A DNA stretch of 64,000 nt from Streptomyces sp. NBC_01465 (GCF_036227325.1 NZ_CP109467.1:8618001-8682000); one strand, 5' to 3'; shown: positions 1-9,283, numbered from the stretch's first letter. Notes: generated by a model from the sequence alone, not told the origin. Numbers and translations: made by a program.

Positions 1-1293
1 GCCGGCAGCCACATCGAGTTCAGCTCGTTCGCGCACTTCGCGCAGACCGCCGAACGTGCCAAGTTCGACTTCCTGTTCCTCGCCGAGGGGCTGCGCCTGC
101 GCGAACAGGGCGGAGAAATCTACGACTTGGACGTGGTGGGACGCCCCGACACCTTCGCCGTACTGGCCGCCCTCGCCGCCGTCACCGACCGCCTCGGCCT
201 GACCGGCACCATCAACTCCACCTTCAACGAGCCCTACGAGGTGGCCCGCCAGTTCGCCAGCCTCGACCACCTCTCCGGCGGCCGCTCCGCCTGGAACGTC
301 GTCACCTCCTGGGACGCCTTCACCGGGGAGAACTTCCGGCGCGGCGGCTTCCTGCCGAAGGAGGAGCGCTACTCGCGGGCCAAGGAATTCCTGGAGACCA
401 CCAACGAGCTCCTCGACTCCTGGCGCGGGGACGAGGTCGTCGCCGACCAGTCCGCCGGCACCTTCCTGAGCGACGCCAAGGCCGGCTCCTTCGTTCACAC
501 CGGCCAACACTTCGACATCCACGGCCAGTTCAACGTGCCGCGCTCACCGCAAGGCCGACCGGTCATCTTCCAGGCGGGAGACTCCGACGAGGGACGTGAA
601 TTCGCCGCATCGAGCGCCGACGCCATCTTCAGCCGATACGCAACCCTCAAGGAGGGCCAGGAGTTCTACACCGACGTCAAGGGGCGTCTGGCCCGATACG
701 GCCGCAGCCGTGACCAACTGCTGATCCTGCCCGCCGCGAGCTTCGTACTCGGTGACACCGACGCCGAGGCCGAGGAGACCGCCCGCGAGGTCCGCAGGCA
801 GCAGGTGAGCGGGGCCACCGCCATCAAGCACCTGGAATTCGTCTGGAACCGGGACCTGTCCGCGTACGACCCAGAGGGCCCTCTCCCGGACATCGACCCC
901 GACCTCGGCGAACACACCCTCGCCCGCGGCCGGGCCCAAGTGCGCATGTACCGCGACCCGTTGGCCACCGCCCGCGAGTGGCGCGAACGCGCCGCCGCCA
1001 ACAAGTGGTCGATCCGCGACCTGGTCATCGAGACCGGCAACCGGCAGACCTTCGTCGGATCACCCGCCACCGTGGCCGAGACGATCAACCACTTCGTCCA
1101 GTCCGATGCCAGCGACGGCTTCATCCTCGTCCCGCACATCACCCCCAGCGGCCTGGACACCTTCGCCGACCAGGTCGTCCCGCTGCTCCAGGAGCAGGGG
1201 GTGTACCGCACGGAGTACGAAGGCACCACACTGCGCGACCACCTGGGCCTGGCCCACCCCGACGACCGGAACGGCGTACGGACGGCGTCATGA
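1..1293 (+). CDS. FMN-dependent monooxygenase of the NtaA/SnaA/DszA family (5' end outside window)
   Basis: The frame is open from base 1, so the N-terminus lies outside the window; the TTG at 127 is internal. About 430 residues are visible. Motifs typical of class C flavin monooxygenases are seen: AWNVVTSWDAFTGENF near the middle, then SPQGRPVIFQAGDSDEGR and FVGSPATVAETI near the C-terminus. The family oxidises small substrates such as chelators, dibenzothiophene sulfone or streptogramin precursors with FMNH2 from a separate reductase; the substrate here cannot be told. A second luciferase-like gene follows 60 bp downstream in the same direction, so the two are probably co-transcribed. Family assignment is firm, substrate unknown. 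Confidence 0.9.
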   Translation, partial: AGSHIEFSSFAHFAQTAERAKFDFLFLAEGLRLREQGGEIYDLDVVGRPDTFAVLAALAAVTDRLGLTGTINSTFNEPYEVARQFASLDHLSGGRSAWNVVTSWDAFTGENFRRGGFLPKEERYSRAKEFLETTNELLDSWRGDEVVADQSAGTFLSDAKAGSFVHTGQHFDIHGQFNVPRSPQGRPVIFQAGDSDEGREFAASSADAIFSRYATLKEGQEFYTDVKGRLARYGRSRDQLLILPAASFVLGDTDAEAEETAREVRRQQVSGATAIKHLEFVWNRDLSAYDPEGPLPDIDPDLGEHTLARGRAQVRMYRDPLATAREWRERAAANKWSIRDLVIETGNRQTFVGSPATVAETINHFVQSDASDGFILVPHITPSGLDTFADQVVPLLQEQGVYRTEYEGTTLRDHLGLAHPDDRNGVRTAS

Positions 1294-1353
1294 AGCACCT
1301 GGCCACCACCCTGATCGTGCACGCCTTGGACGACCACTGAGGAGCCACCGCAC

Positions 1354-2481
1354 ATGTCCGACATCCCTCTCGGGATCCTCGACCTGGTCCCGATATCGTC
1401 CGGTTCCACGGCCACCGAGGCGCTGCTCAACACCATCGACCTGGCCCGACGGGCCGAGAGCTTCGGGTACGACCGCTACTGGTACGCCGAGCACCACCTC
1501 AACCCAGGAGTGGCCGGCACCTCTCCAGCCGTCGTCCTCGCGCTGACCGCTGCCGCGACCTCGACCATCCGGATCGGGTCCGGTGCGGTCCAACTCGGCC
1601 ACCGCACCGCCCTGTCGACGGTCGAGGAGTTCGGCCTGATCGACGCACTGCACCCCGGACGCCTCGATCTGGGACTGGGCCGCTCCGGCGGCCGCCCGCC
1701 AGGAGCCCCCGCCGCACCGCTCCCGGGTGCCACCCCGGTCATCGACAACCGGGCCCCGAACGGGCTCCGCATCCCGCCCCGGTTCTCCTTCGCGTATCTC
1801 CTCGGCTCACCCCGCGTCGCGCTCCAGCGGAGACTGCTCCTGCTGCCGGACGCCCAGTCACAGGAGTACGGGAAGCAGATCGACGACATCCTGGCGCTGC
1901 TGGCGGGCACGTACCGCTCCGAGGACGGCATCGAGGCCCACGTGGTGCCGGGCGAAGGCGCCGACGTGCAGGTCTGGATCCTGGGGAGCAGCGGTGGGGA
2001 GAGCGCGGAGGTCGCAGGCCGCAATGGGCTCCGGTTCGCAGCGAACTACCACGTCAGCCCGGGCACGGTGCTGGAGGCGGCAGAGGGCTACCGCGCCGCT
2101 TTCCAGCCGTCCGACGTACTGGACAAGCCCTACGTCAGCGTGTCGGCCGACGTCGTCGTCGCCGAGGACGACGAGACCGCCCGCGAGCTGGCAACCGGCT
2201 ACGGCCTCTGGGTCCGCAGTATCCGTACGGCGGAGGGGGCCATCCCGTTTCCGACGCCGGACGAGGCGCGCGCCCACACCTGGTCGGATGAGGACCGGGC
2301 GCTGGTGCAGGACCGGACCGACACCCAGTTCGTAGGCTCCCCGGACCGGGTTGCCGACCGACTCGCCCAGTTGCAGGAGGCAACAGGGGCCGATGAGTTG
2401 CTGATCACCACGATCACTCACGGCCATGAGGACCGGGTACGGTCCTACGAGCTGCTGGCCGAGGAGTGGCGCAAGAGGTGA
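1354..2481 (+). CDS. LLM-class flavin-dependent oxidoreductase
   Basis: A 375-residue luciferase-like protein of the bacterial alkanal-monooxygenase type. The N-terminal strand (PLGILDLVPISSG), the conserved RYWYAEHHLNPGVAGTSP block and the IRIGSGAVQLGHRTAL block form the TIM-barrel flavin site. The C-terminus carries FVGSPDRVADRLAQL, common to such enzymes. The ATG start has GAGGAG about 9 bases upstream. It follows another flavin monooxygenase gene and probably uses the same reduced-flavin supply. A strong hairpin lies 8 bases after its stop, so it is likely the last gene of the unit. Substrate is not predictable. Confidence 0.9.
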   Translation: MSDIPLGILDLVPISSGSTATEALLNTIDLARRAESFGYDRYWYAEHHLNPGVAGTSPAVVLALTAAATSTIRIGSGAVQLGHRTALSTVEEFGLIDALHPGRLDLGLGRSGGRPPGAPAAPLPGATPVIDNRAPNGLRIPPRFSFAYLLGSPRVALQRRLLLLPDAQSQEYGKQIDDILALLAGTYRSEDGIEAHVVPGEGADVQVWILGSSGGESAEVAGRNGLRFAANYHVSPGTVLEAAEGYRAAFQPSDVLDKPYVSVSADVVVAEDDETARELATGYGLWVRSIRTAEGAIPFPTPDEARAHTWSDEDRALVQDRTDTQFVGSPDRVADRLAQLQEATGADELLITTITHGHEDRVRSYELLAEEWRKR

Positions 2482-2488
2482 GGGACCG

Positions 2489-2529
2489 CCGGGCCGAGGT
2501 CACAGGCGCTGCAGGTGACCTCGGCCCGG
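2489..2529 (+). terminator. Intrinsic-type terminator hairpin after the flavin monooxygenase genes
   Basis: A perfect 15-bp inverted repeat (arms 2489-2503 and 2515-2529, loop 11 nt) begins 8 bases after the stop of the luciferase-like gene. There is no U-tract, as is usual in Streptomyces terminators. Confidence 0.7.
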
Positions 2530-2589
2530 TGCCCGCTGCTTCACCGGTCAGCGTGCCCGGCGCCTGAATCACGCTCGAAGGGACGGTCC

Positions 2590-3105
2590 ATGGCCCAGCT
2601 GGGAACCACGGCAGTGCTGGCGGTGGTGCCGGAGGCGGGACCGCTGCTGAAGATGGCCGCAGAAGCGGATCCACGCGTGGTGCGGTCCGGCGTACCCGCG
2701 CACGCCGCGCTGCTCTACCCGTGGCTGCCCGCCGACGACGTCGACGATCGGGAACTGGAAAGACTGCGCGCCGCAGTGCCGACGGGCCCGGTGCGGCTGC
2801 GACTGACCGCGGTGGAGCGGCGGGACGGATTCGTTGCGGTCGCACTACCCGAACTGCGGGCCGTAGCCACTGCCTTGCGCGCGCTGTATCCGGCACACGT
2901 CCCCTACGGCGGCCGGTTCGGGCAGGACCCGCCGGTGCATCTGACCGTGGCCCTCGACGCCGACGCGCACACCGCGACAGCCATCGCCGAGCGAACGGCT
3001 GTACTCCTGCCGATCGATGCCGAGGTGACGGCGCTGTCCGTGGTCACTCTGACTCCCGCTGGATGGCGGGAGCTTGCGGAGCTTCCCCTTTCGGCCATCA
3101 GCTGA
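2590..3105 (+). CDS. 2H phosphoesterase / 2'-5' RNA ligase-like protein
   Basis: A 171-residue protein with the two H-x-[ST]-type signatures of the 2H phosphoesterase (LigT/CPDase) fold: HAALLYPW near residue 38 and HLTVAL near residue 116. The first is H-x-A rather than H-x-T, so activity may be altered. ATG 2590 was chosen because GAAGGGA precedes it; an upstream in-frame ATG would add 25 residues overlapping the terminator. Family members act on 2'-5' or cyclic phosphodiester bonds of RNA or nucleotides. It stands alone between a terminator and the lysozyme gene. Confidence 0.75.
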   Translation: MAQLGTTAVLAVVPEAGPLLKMAAEADPRVVRSGVPAHAALLYPWLPADDVDDRELERLRAAVPTGPVRLRLTAVERRDGFVAVALPELRAVATALRALYPAHVPYGGRFGQDPPVHLTVALDADAHTATAIAERTAVLLPIDAEVTALSVVTLTPAGWRELAELPLSAIS

Positions 3106-3291
3106 AGAAAGTTCTGTCGTCGGCGCCCGGTTTCCGCAGATCACCCGCACGCCGAACGGTCTAGACCTCTAATGAACCGGAAAGGCATTCCCGCAGGGCT
3201 CCATCTATGGCTCACTGTGTCGTGTTCTCGACAAGCGGACGCGCGTAGACCCCACTGCAGCTACCTCACCCCCACCACGCAGGAGGAAGCC

Positions 3292-4176
3292 ATGTCCCTC
3301 AGGAGCCTCACTCTCGGATCCGCCAAGCGAAGACTCGCCGCCACCGGCGTCGCCGCCACGAGCATCGCACTGACCCTCACCCTGGTGTCAGGTACCGCCT
3401 CCGCAGCGCCGGCGCCATCGGACCGCGGCGTCCCGCTGGGCCAGGGCTATATGGGCGTGGGCTACGTGCAGGACAGCAAGGACTTCAAGCCGGACACCCG
3501 GCAGCTGCGCCTCGACGCGACGCCGGACGCGAACCTGCTGGCCAACCCCGTGGGTGTGGACGTCTCCAACTGGCAGGGTGCCATCAACTGGGGTTCGGTC
3601 CGCGGCGCGGGCATCGAGTTCAGCTGGATGAAGGCGACCGAGGGCACCACGTACAAGGACCCTCGCTTCAGCGCCAACTACCTGGGCGCCTACAACGCCG
3701 GCGTCATCAGGGGCGCGTACCACTTCGCGCGGCCCGATCTGTCCGGTGGCGCGGCACAGGCGAACTTCTTCGCGAGCAGTGGTGGCGCCTGGTCCCGCGA
3801 CAACCTGACGCTCCCCGGCGTCCTGGACATCGAGGGAAGCTGCTACGGCAAGACGGCCGCGGCGATGCAGTCCTGGATCCTCGACTTCTACAACACCTAC
3901 AAGGCCCGCACCGGCCGTGACGTCGTGATCTACACCAGTGCGAGCTGGTGGAACTCCTGCACCGGCGGCTGGACGGGCATGTCCGCCAGGAGCCCGCTGT
4001 GGGTGGCCCACTGGACCTCCGCGAGCAGCCCCAGCATCCCGAAGGGCTTCCCCTACTGGACCGTGTGGCAGTACACGTCCACCGGTTCGGTGAGCGGCAT
4101 CTCCGGAAACGTCGACCGCGACCGATTCAGCGGAGACCGCTCACGCCTGCTGGCCCTGGCCAACAACACCCCCTGA
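3292..4176 (+). CDS. Secreted GH25 lysozyme (N,O-diacetylmuramidase)
   Basis: A 294-residue precursor. ATG 3292 follows a consensus AGGAGG; the N-terminus has a twin-basic segment, a hydrophobic core and an ASA-type signal peptidase site near residue 35. The mature part is one GH25 barrel: VDVSNWQGAINW holds the first acidic residue, GVLDIEGSC the catalytic DxE pair, then YTSASWW, WVAHWTS and a C-terminal WQYTSTGSVSGISGNVD, where the last Asp is conserved. It closely fits the Streptomyces lysozyme M1/cellosyl type, which cleaves O-acetylated peptidoglycan outside the cell. There is no cell-wall-binding repeat. Monocistronic, ended by a hairpin. Confidence 0.95.
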   Translation: MSLRSLTLGSAKRRLAATGVAATSIALTLTLVSGTASAAPAPSDRGVPLGQGYMGVGYVQDSKDFKPDTRQLRLDATPDANLLANPVGVDVSNWQGAINWGSVRGAGIEFSWMKATEGTTYKDPRFSANYLGAYNAGVIRGAYHFARPDLSGGAAQANFFASSGGAWSRDNLTLPGVLDIEGSCYGKTAAAMQSWILDFYNTYKARTGRDVVIYTSASWWNSCTGGWTGMSARSPLWVAHWTSASSPSIPKGFPYWTVWQYTSTGSVSGISGNVDRDRFSGDRSRLLALANNTP

Positions 4177-4226
4177 TCGTGCCAATGCCGGGATGATGCG
4201 TGTGCTCCCGGTAGGAGCGGGACCAC

Positions 4227-4260
4227 GGGGCGGAGCGGGCCGGTCGAGCTGCTCCGCCCC
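4227..4260 (+). terminator. Terminator hairpin after the lysozyme gene
   Basis: Perfect 10-bp arms GGGGCGGAGC (4227-4236) and GCTCCGCCCC (4251-4260) lie 50 bases after the lysozyme stop. The rest of the gap to 4476 shows no gene or further signal. Confidence 0.65.
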
Positions 4261-4476
4261 GGAATTCCGCGCTCGTTGGCTGCGTGGTGTGGGCGGTTGG
4301 GTCAGGCGAGCAAACTTCTCAGGAACGCCGCGAACCTTGATGCTCTGTTGCAGGAGATCGAGGTTGGCGCCGAGGTGGGCCAGGAGCGGCTGGTAGTGGT
4401 CGGGCCCTCCGGGTCTGACATCGCTCGCACGCACAGGTCCGTGCCCACATTGAGCAGCCGTGATGCGGAGCCTGCG

Positions 4477-5952
4477 TCAACCACCTGCCCGGCCAGTGGA
4501 TTCGCGGCCGGATGAGCTCCCGAGTACGCAGTGCAGGCCCGCCTCGATGTCCGGGGCACTGATCGAGCCGTACCCGAAAACGAAGCCCGGGCGCGCGGAG
4601 CGGTTCGCGGCGACCTCCGCCAGGGTGTGGACCGCCACGCCGGATACCCGCGCCCGGCCGGCTCGGTCCGCGAGGGCATCGGGGTCGGCGAGGTGGCCTC
4701 GGGTGAACGCCGTCACGTGCAGGCCCGCGGCGGACGGCACCAGCTCGACCAGGTCCGCGAAGTGATCGGTGAGCGTGCGGGTGATGGCTTGGTGCCGGGC
4801 CGCGTACGTGTGCTGCATGCGGCGGATGTGCCGGGCGAGCAACCCGTCGTCGACGAAGCGGGCGAGCGCCGCCTGTGTGGGGACCGAAGTGTGCCAGTCC
4901 GCGGTGTATTTGGCGGTGCGCAGTGCGCTGCGCAGCGGGGCGGGCGCCACCAGGAAGCCGACGCGCAGGGAGGGCAGCATCACCTTGGAGAACGACCCCA
5001 CATAGATGACGTGTCCGTCCCGGTCCAGACTGTGCAGCGTCTCGACCGGCCGCCCGCCGAACCGGAATTCGCTGTCGTAGTCGTCCTCGATCACTGCCGT
5101 GCCGTGCTGCCGTGCCCACCGCAGCAGTGCCGTTCTGCGCCGCAGGGACATCGGCATGCCGAGCGGGAACTGGTGGGCAGGGGTGACGTACACGGCGCGG
5201 GTGTCCGGCGGGAGGGCGTCCACGATCAGGCCCTCGGAGTCCACCGGTATGCCCGTGACCTCGGCGCCCTGCGTCAGGAATGGCAGCCGGGCCGGCGGGT
5301 ATCCGGGCTCTTCTACGGCTACGCGGTCGCCCGGTTCGAGCAGTACCCGCCCGATGAGGTCCAGGGCCTGCTGCGTGCTGGTGGTCACGAGGACGTCGTC
5401 CGGGCCGGTCCGCACGCCGCGCGAGAGTCCGATGTGCCGGGCGAGTGCGGCCCGCAGCCCGGCGTGGCCGGATGGATCGCCGTACCCGACCGACCCGGCT
5501 GCTGAGAGGCGTAGTTCCCGGGCGATCAGTGGACGCCAGGCGTCGTACGGGAAGAGTCGGGCGTCCGGCAGGCCGACCCGGAAGTCGTGGGCCGACGTGG
5601 TCGGTTCCGTGGTCTTCCGGGCGGCCCATGGGGACAAGCCCGCCCACAGGGCACGGGGGCGCAGTCCCGGGCCGGTGGTGTCGGCGGCGGTCGCGGGCCC
5701 GGGCGTGGGCAGGCCCGTCGTACTCACATAGGTCCCTGAGCCGGCCCTGCTGTCCGCGTAGCCCTCGGCGACGAGCCGCTCGTAGGCGACGGCGACGGTG
5801 TTGCGGGCCACCGCGAGGCGGCGGGCCAACTCCCGGGTCGGGGGCAGCGTATCGCCGGGCCTCAGCAGTCCCTCGTGGATCGCGGTGCGGAGCTGGCGGT
5901 AGATCTGGCCGGACAGGTCGCGCTGCCCGTCGAGCCTGACGTGGACGTCCAT
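4477..5952 (-). CDS. MocR/PdxR-type GntR regulator with aminotransferase domain
   Basis: A 491-residue two-domain protein. Residues 10-80 form a GntR winged helix (GQIYRQLRTAIHEGLLRPGD, LPPTRELARRLAVARNTV). The rest is a fold-type I aminotransferase with the PLP lysine in SFSKVMLPSLRVGF and VIEDDYDSEFRF upstream. MocR proteins sense PLP or related amines and regulate neighbouring genes. ATG 5952 has GGAAAG upstream and is preferred over an upstream TTG at 5988. It is divergent from the DinB-like gene at 6047, a likely target, sharing a 94-bp intergenic region. Confidence 0.9.
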   Translation of the reverse strand: MDVHVRLDGQRDLSGQIYRQLRTAIHEGLLRPGDTLPPTRELARRLAVARNTVAVAYERLVAEGYADSRAGSGTYVSTTGLPTPGPATAADTTGPGLRPRALWAGLSPWAARKTTEPTTSAHDFRVGLPDARLFPYDAWRPLIARELRLSAAGSVGYGDPSGHAGLRAALARHIGLSRGVRTGPDDVLVTTSTQQALDLIGRVLLEPGDRVAVEEPGYPPARLPFLTQGAEVTGIPVDSEGLIVDALPPDTRAVYVTPAHQFPLGMPMSLRRRTALLRWARQHGTAVIEDDYDSEFRFGGRPVETLHSLDRDGHVIYVGSFSKVMLPSLRVGFLVAPAPLRSALRTAKYTADWHTSVPTQAALARFVDDGLLARHIRRMQHTYAARHQAITRTLTDHFADLVELVPSAAGLHVTAFTRGHLADPDALADRAGRARVSGVAVHTLAEVAANRSARPGFVFGYGSISAPDIEAGLHCVLGSSSGRESTGRAGG

Positions 5953-6046
5953 CTCGGCTTTCCGCTTTCGGTCCGGCAATTGGCTCAATCATTTGGCAGC
6001 TTATTGGCACTAGGGCTGAACCACTGTGGGATTTTAGGCTCCTGCC

Positions 6047-6640
6047 ATGGACATTCGACAACTGGACCGCCAGGCGCTGTTGCTGACCGGGGAGGTGATC
6101 TCCCAGGTGAAGACCGATCACTTGAGGTCGGCGACACCGTGCGCGGACTGGACCCTGTACGGCCTGGTCCGCCATCTGGTCAGCCAAAACGAGGGGTTCG
6201 CCGCCTCCGCCCGCGGCGCGGGCGAGCCGTGGGCCGTATGGCGCGACGGCGACTTCGGTGATGACCCGGCCGAAACGTACGAGACGTCGGTGGGCGAGGT
6301 CACCGCGGCGTTCGCGGAAGACGACGTGCTGGAGCGGCGGTTCGCGCTGCCAGAGGTGAGTGAGGGCTTCGCCGTCCCCGGACAGATCGCGATCGGCTTC
6401 CACCTGCTCGACTACGTGGCGCACGCCTGGGATGTCGCGGTGACGATCGGCGCTCCGTGGGAGCCGGCGGCCGAACTCACCGACGCCGCGCTGCACTTCG
6501 CCGCCCTGATCCCGGACGAGGGCCGCGGGGCCGGTGCCGCGTTCCGTCGACGGATCGCCGTCCCCGACGACGCCCCGCAGGGCGACCGGTTACTCGCCCT
6601 GCTGGGCCGCGACCCGTCATGGACGCCGGCGCCATGCTGA
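6047..6640 (+). CDS. TIGR03086-type maleylpyruvate isomerase/DinB-superfamily protein
   Basis: A 197-residue protein of the mycothiol-dependent maleylpyruvate isomerase N-terminal family. The signature SATPCADWTLYGLVRHLVSQ sits at residues 28-47, and an HLLDYVAHAWDVA helix carries a further probable metal ligand. The fold is the four-helix DinB bundle with a divalent metal and, in characterised relatives, mycothiol. It is divergent from the MocR gene and overlaps the next gene. The true substrate is unknown; the metal-binding role is inferred from the family. Confidence 0.85.
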   Translation: MDIRQLDRQALLLTGEVISQVKTDHLRSATPCADWTLYGLVRHLVSQNEGFAASARGAGEPWAVWRDGDFGDDPAETYETSVGEVTAAFAEDDVLERRFALPEVSEGFAVPGQIAIGFHLLDYVAHAWDVAVTIGAPWEPAAELTDAALHFAALIPDEGRGAGAAFRRRIAVPDDAPQGDRLLALLGRDPSWTPAPC

Positions 6641-7110
6641 GGACCCGTTGGTGCGAGGGCCCGGCCGGGGACTCCCTTGACGACCGCGTCGCAGCGCATG
6701 GCGTCGGTGTCGACAGCGGCATACGCGGTGGCCGGAGCGGGCCGCTGATCGTCAGCGTCACCGACTTCACCAGCGACGCGTACCGAGACCTGCCCGGCAT
6801 CGCGCGTCACGGCTTCGCACTGCGGCGCCACTGGCCGCATCTCGACGGAGCGGTGGGCATGTGGCTGTGGGCCGCGCCCTTGGCACGGCGCTGCGGATCG
6901 GTCTCGGTGTGGACCGAGCGGCGGGCCCTGGCCGCGTTCGTACGCCTGCCGGAGCATGTCGCGATCATGGACGAGTACCGCGACCGAGGCACGACCAGGT
7001 CGGTGATCCGGGAGTACGAGAACTTCGACGCGGCGCGGATCCGACGGGACGCGGAGGCGTGGCTGATGTCGGACGATCGACGGAGGCGCACTGGGGCATC
7101 GTCCCGCTAG
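6619..7110 (+). CDS. Conserved hypothetical protein, possibly an alpha-beta barrel monooxygenase-like fold
   Basis: A protein of about 163 residues that I cannot name. It starts inside the preceding gene: ATG 6619 or ATG 6634, the latter overlapping the upstream stop by three bases, so translational coupling is likely. The segment PLIVSVTDFTSDAYRDLPG, then MWLWAAPLARRCGSVSVW and an aromatic-rich C-terminal half, resembles small dimeric alpha-beta barrel proteins that compare spectator strands with W/H pairs; this is inference. It converges with the GNAT remnant, overlapping it by 4 bp. Confidence 0.65.
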   Translation: MDAGAMLRTRWCEGPAGDSLDDRVAAHGVGVDSGIRGGRSGPLIVSVTDFTSDAYRDLPGIARHGFALRRHWPHLDGAVGMWLWAAPLARRCGSVSVWTERRALAAFVRLPEHVAIMDEYRDRGTTRSVIREYENFDAARIRRDAEAWLMSDDRRRRTGASSR

Positions 7111-7458
7111 GGGGCGGCCGCCGGATCCGCGGTGAGGTCGATGGTGAACGCCACCCGATCGAGTCCGGGGCCGTCGTAGTCCGGCTTCACGGTTGAGGAC
7201 GCGAATCCGAGCCGAGTGTGAAACGCCCGAGACGCGGCGTTCTCCGGACTGGTGATGCAGTGCACGTAGCGACGCCCATGGGACCGGGCGAGAGCGAAGA
7301 AGGCCCGGTAGAGGGAGCGCCCGATGCCTTGACCGTGCAGTGCCGGGTCTACGCCGACGAAGTGCACATAGGCGGTGTCGGACTGTGTCGGTGACATGAA
7401 GCCGACCAGGAAGGCGGCGACCTCTCCACTGTCTTGTTCGACCAGGAAACTGGTGGTG
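7107..7458 (-). pseudogene. GNAT acetyltransferase, C-terminal part, cut by a mobile element
   Basis: This carries the acetyl-CoA-binding half of a GNAT fold: VHFVGVDPALHGQGIGRSLY contains the Q/R-x-x-G-x-G/A loop, followed by NAASRAFHTRLGF. It lacks the first strand and helices of the family. Those lie 3.3 kb away at 10764-10927 on the same strand (ending LPRLYFQHF). Joining the two pieces at the element boundary restores one frame reading HFTTTSFLVEQ and a protein of about 170 residues. A GTG at 7463 could still start a truncated, presumably inactive product. The enzyme's substrate is unknown. Confidence 0.85.
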
Positions 7459-7466
7459 GTCACCTT

Positions 7467-7491
7467 CTCGGCCGTGAACGACTCCGTTGGG
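7467..7491 (+). repeat. Left terminal inverted repeat of the IS1182-family element
   Basis: The repeat begins CTCGGCCGTGAACGACTCCG. Its reverse complement matches 9259-9283 at 23 of 25 positions. Confidence 0.85.
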
Positions 7492-7567
7492 GAACTCGTG
7501 ATTCGAGCAGGTCCATGTCGTTTGCCTTGTTGATGGCTATGGTCGTTGGCGGGGTGGGGAGAGCGGG

Positions 7568-9229
7568 ATGTCGCTGGAATCGCGGGCCGATGATGGGGTG
7601 CCTGAGCTGACGGCCCGGGTGGTGAGGGCCTCGTTCCCCAAGGGGACCCTGGCCATCCGGATCCGGGAAGTCCTCGGTGCGCTGTTCACGGATGAGGACT
7701 TCGCCGAGGCCTTCTCCGGTCGAGGTCGGCCCGCGATCTCGCCGGGGTCTCTGGCGTTGGTGTCAGTGCTGCAGTATGCCGAGGGACTGTCCGACCGGCA
7801 GGCCGCTGACCAGGTGCGGGCCAGGATGGACTGGAAGTATCTGCTGGGACTGGAGTTGGACGATCCAGGGTTCGACTTCACCGTCCTGGGAGACTTCCGC
7901 TCCCGTCTCATCACGCACGGGCTGGAAGAGCGAGTCTTTCAGGTGGTGCTGGCCCGACTCTCGGAGGCCGCACTCCTGCGGGCTGGCGGCCGGCAGCGCA
8001 CCGACTCCACGCACGTGCTGGCCGCGGTGCGCACGCTGAACCGGATGGAGTTCGTCGGCGAGACGCTGCGGGCGGCGCTGGAGGTGCTGGCCGCGGCCGC
8101 CCCTAACTGGCTGACGCCGCTGATCAGCCCAGCGTGGGTGGAGCGTTACGGGGCCAAGGTGGACAACTACCGCTTCCCGAAAGGGGAGAACGTCCGCCGG
8201 GAGTGGGCCGAGCAGGTTGGCCGGGACGGGTTCGCTCTCCTTGACGCCGTCGATGCGGCGACCGCTCCGGCCTGGCTGTGTGAGGTCCCCGCGGTCCGCA
8301 TTCTGCGCCGGGCCTGGTCGGAGCAGTATCACCGGGATGGGCAGGAGGTGTGCTGGCGGGAGGGCAAGGACCTCCCGCCGGCTAGAGACCGGCTGTCCTC
8401 GCCATATGACACCGACGCCCACTACGGCATCAAACGCGGCTCGGGCTGGTGCGGTTACAAGGTCCACCTGAGTGAGACCTGCGAGCCGGACGCACCGCAT
8501 CTGATCACCAACGTGGAGACCACGAACGCCACCGTCAACGACACCGAGGTCACCGCAGAGGTCCACCAGCACCTGGCAGAGCGGGAGTTGAAACCGTGTG
8601 AGCATGTGGTCGACGCCGGATATGTCACCGCCGCCCACATCCTGGCCGCCCGCGAGAACCACGGCATCGACCTGGTCGGCCCCGTCGGCCTCGACACCCA
8701 CCACAGCGGACGCGATACGCAGGCACCGGACCTGACCCAGGCCGCATTCAAAACGGACTGGGAGGCCAGGAAGGTCGTCTGCCCCCAGGGAGCATCCAGC
8801 ATCAGCTGGTCCCAGCAGCGCAAGGCCAGCGGGACCCCGCTCGTCCGGGTGCACTTCGCACTCGCCGACTGCGACCCATGCCCACTGAGGCAGAGGTGCA
8901 CCAAGGCAGCCAACGGCAAGTGGGGCCGCAGCCTGACCCTGCTGCCTCGCGAGCAGCAGCAGATCCTCGAAGAACGACGCGCTGAGCAGCAGACCGACGC
9001 GTGGAAGGAACGCTACGACGTGCGCGCCGGGGTGGAGGGCACCATCTCCCAGGCCGTCCGCCGCACTCACCTGCGACGCACCCCCTACCGGGGCCAGAGC
9101 AAGACGCACCTCGCCAATGTCCTCTCCGCCACCGCCCTCAACATCGCCCGAGTCGACGCCTGGCTGAACGGCACCCCACTCGGCGCCACCCGCGTCTCCC
9201 ACCTCGCACGCCTCACCCTCGCGGCATGA
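7568..9229 (+). CDS. IS1182-family transposase
   Basis: A 553-residue DDE transposase of the IS1182 family. The N-terminal domain (RPAISPGSLALVSVLQYAEG, LSDRQAADQVRARMDWKYLLGL) is the usual DUF772-type helix-turn-helix region. The catalytic core includes RTDSTHVLAAVRTL with the first Asp, VVDAGYVTAAHILAAR with the second, and a C-terminal GVEGTISQAVRRTHLRR with the Glu. A Cys cluster (CDPCPLRQRC) lies between. Length and motifs look complete, so the element is probably functional. Confidence 0.95.
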   Translation: MSLESRADDGVPELTARVVRASFPKGTLAIRIREVLGALFTDEDFAEAFSGRGRPAISPGSLALVSVLQYAEGLSDRQAADQVRARMDWKYLLGLELDDPGFDFTVLGDFRSRLITHGLEERVFQVVLARLSEAALLRAGGRQRTDSTHVLAAVRTLNRMEFVGETLRAALEVLAAAAPNWLTPLISPAWVERYGAKVDNYRFPKGENVRREWAEQVGRDGFALLDAVDAATAPAWLCEVPAVRILRRAWSEQYHRDGQEVCWREGKDLPPARDRLSSPYDTDAHYGIKRGSGWCGYKVHLSETCEPDAPHLITNVETTNATVNDTEVTAEVHQHLAERELKPCEHVVDAGYVTAAHILAARENHGIDLVGPVGLDTHHSGRDTQAPDLTQAAFKTDWEARKVVCPQGASSISWSQQRKASGTPLVRVHFALADCDPCPLRQRCTKAANGKWGRSLTLLPREQQQILEERRAEQQTDAWKERYDVRAGVEGTISQAVRRTHLRRTPYRGQSKTHLANVLSATALNIARVDAWLNGTPLGATRVSHLARLTLAA

Positions 9230-9258
9230 CCCGAACCCGAGAGCCGATTTACGGATTT

Positions 9259-9283
9259 CCCAACGGAGTCGTGAACGGCCGAG
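9259..9283 (-). repeat. Right terminal inverted repeat of the IS1182-family element
   Basis: Reads CCCAACGGAGTCGTGAACGG at its inner side on the plus strand and pairs with 7467-7491 with two mismatches. Confidence 0.85.

Larger units (their letters stand above)
7467..9283 (+). mobile_element. IS1182-family insertion sequence
   Basis: A 1817-bp element with 25-bp terminal inverted repeats (7467-7491 and 9259-9283, two mismatches) around a single transposase gene. The trinucleotide CTT occurs on both flanks (7464-7466 and 9284-9286), consistent with a 3-bp target duplication. It sits inside the right end of the tnpB element, 5 bases from that element's tip after removing the duplication. Confidence 0.85.

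Noticed and set aside
1290..1340. A 16-codon frame (MKHLATTLIVHALDDH) whose ATG overlaps the stop of the first monooxygenase gene
   Set aside because: Too short and without a ribosome binding site of its own; more likely spacer or an old C-terminal end than a gene.
4319..6496. A 725-codon minus-strand frame covering the MocR gene and the DinB-like gene
   Set aside because: Arg/Pro/Gly-rich translation without motifs; it is the out-of-phase image of the real genes in high-GC DNA.
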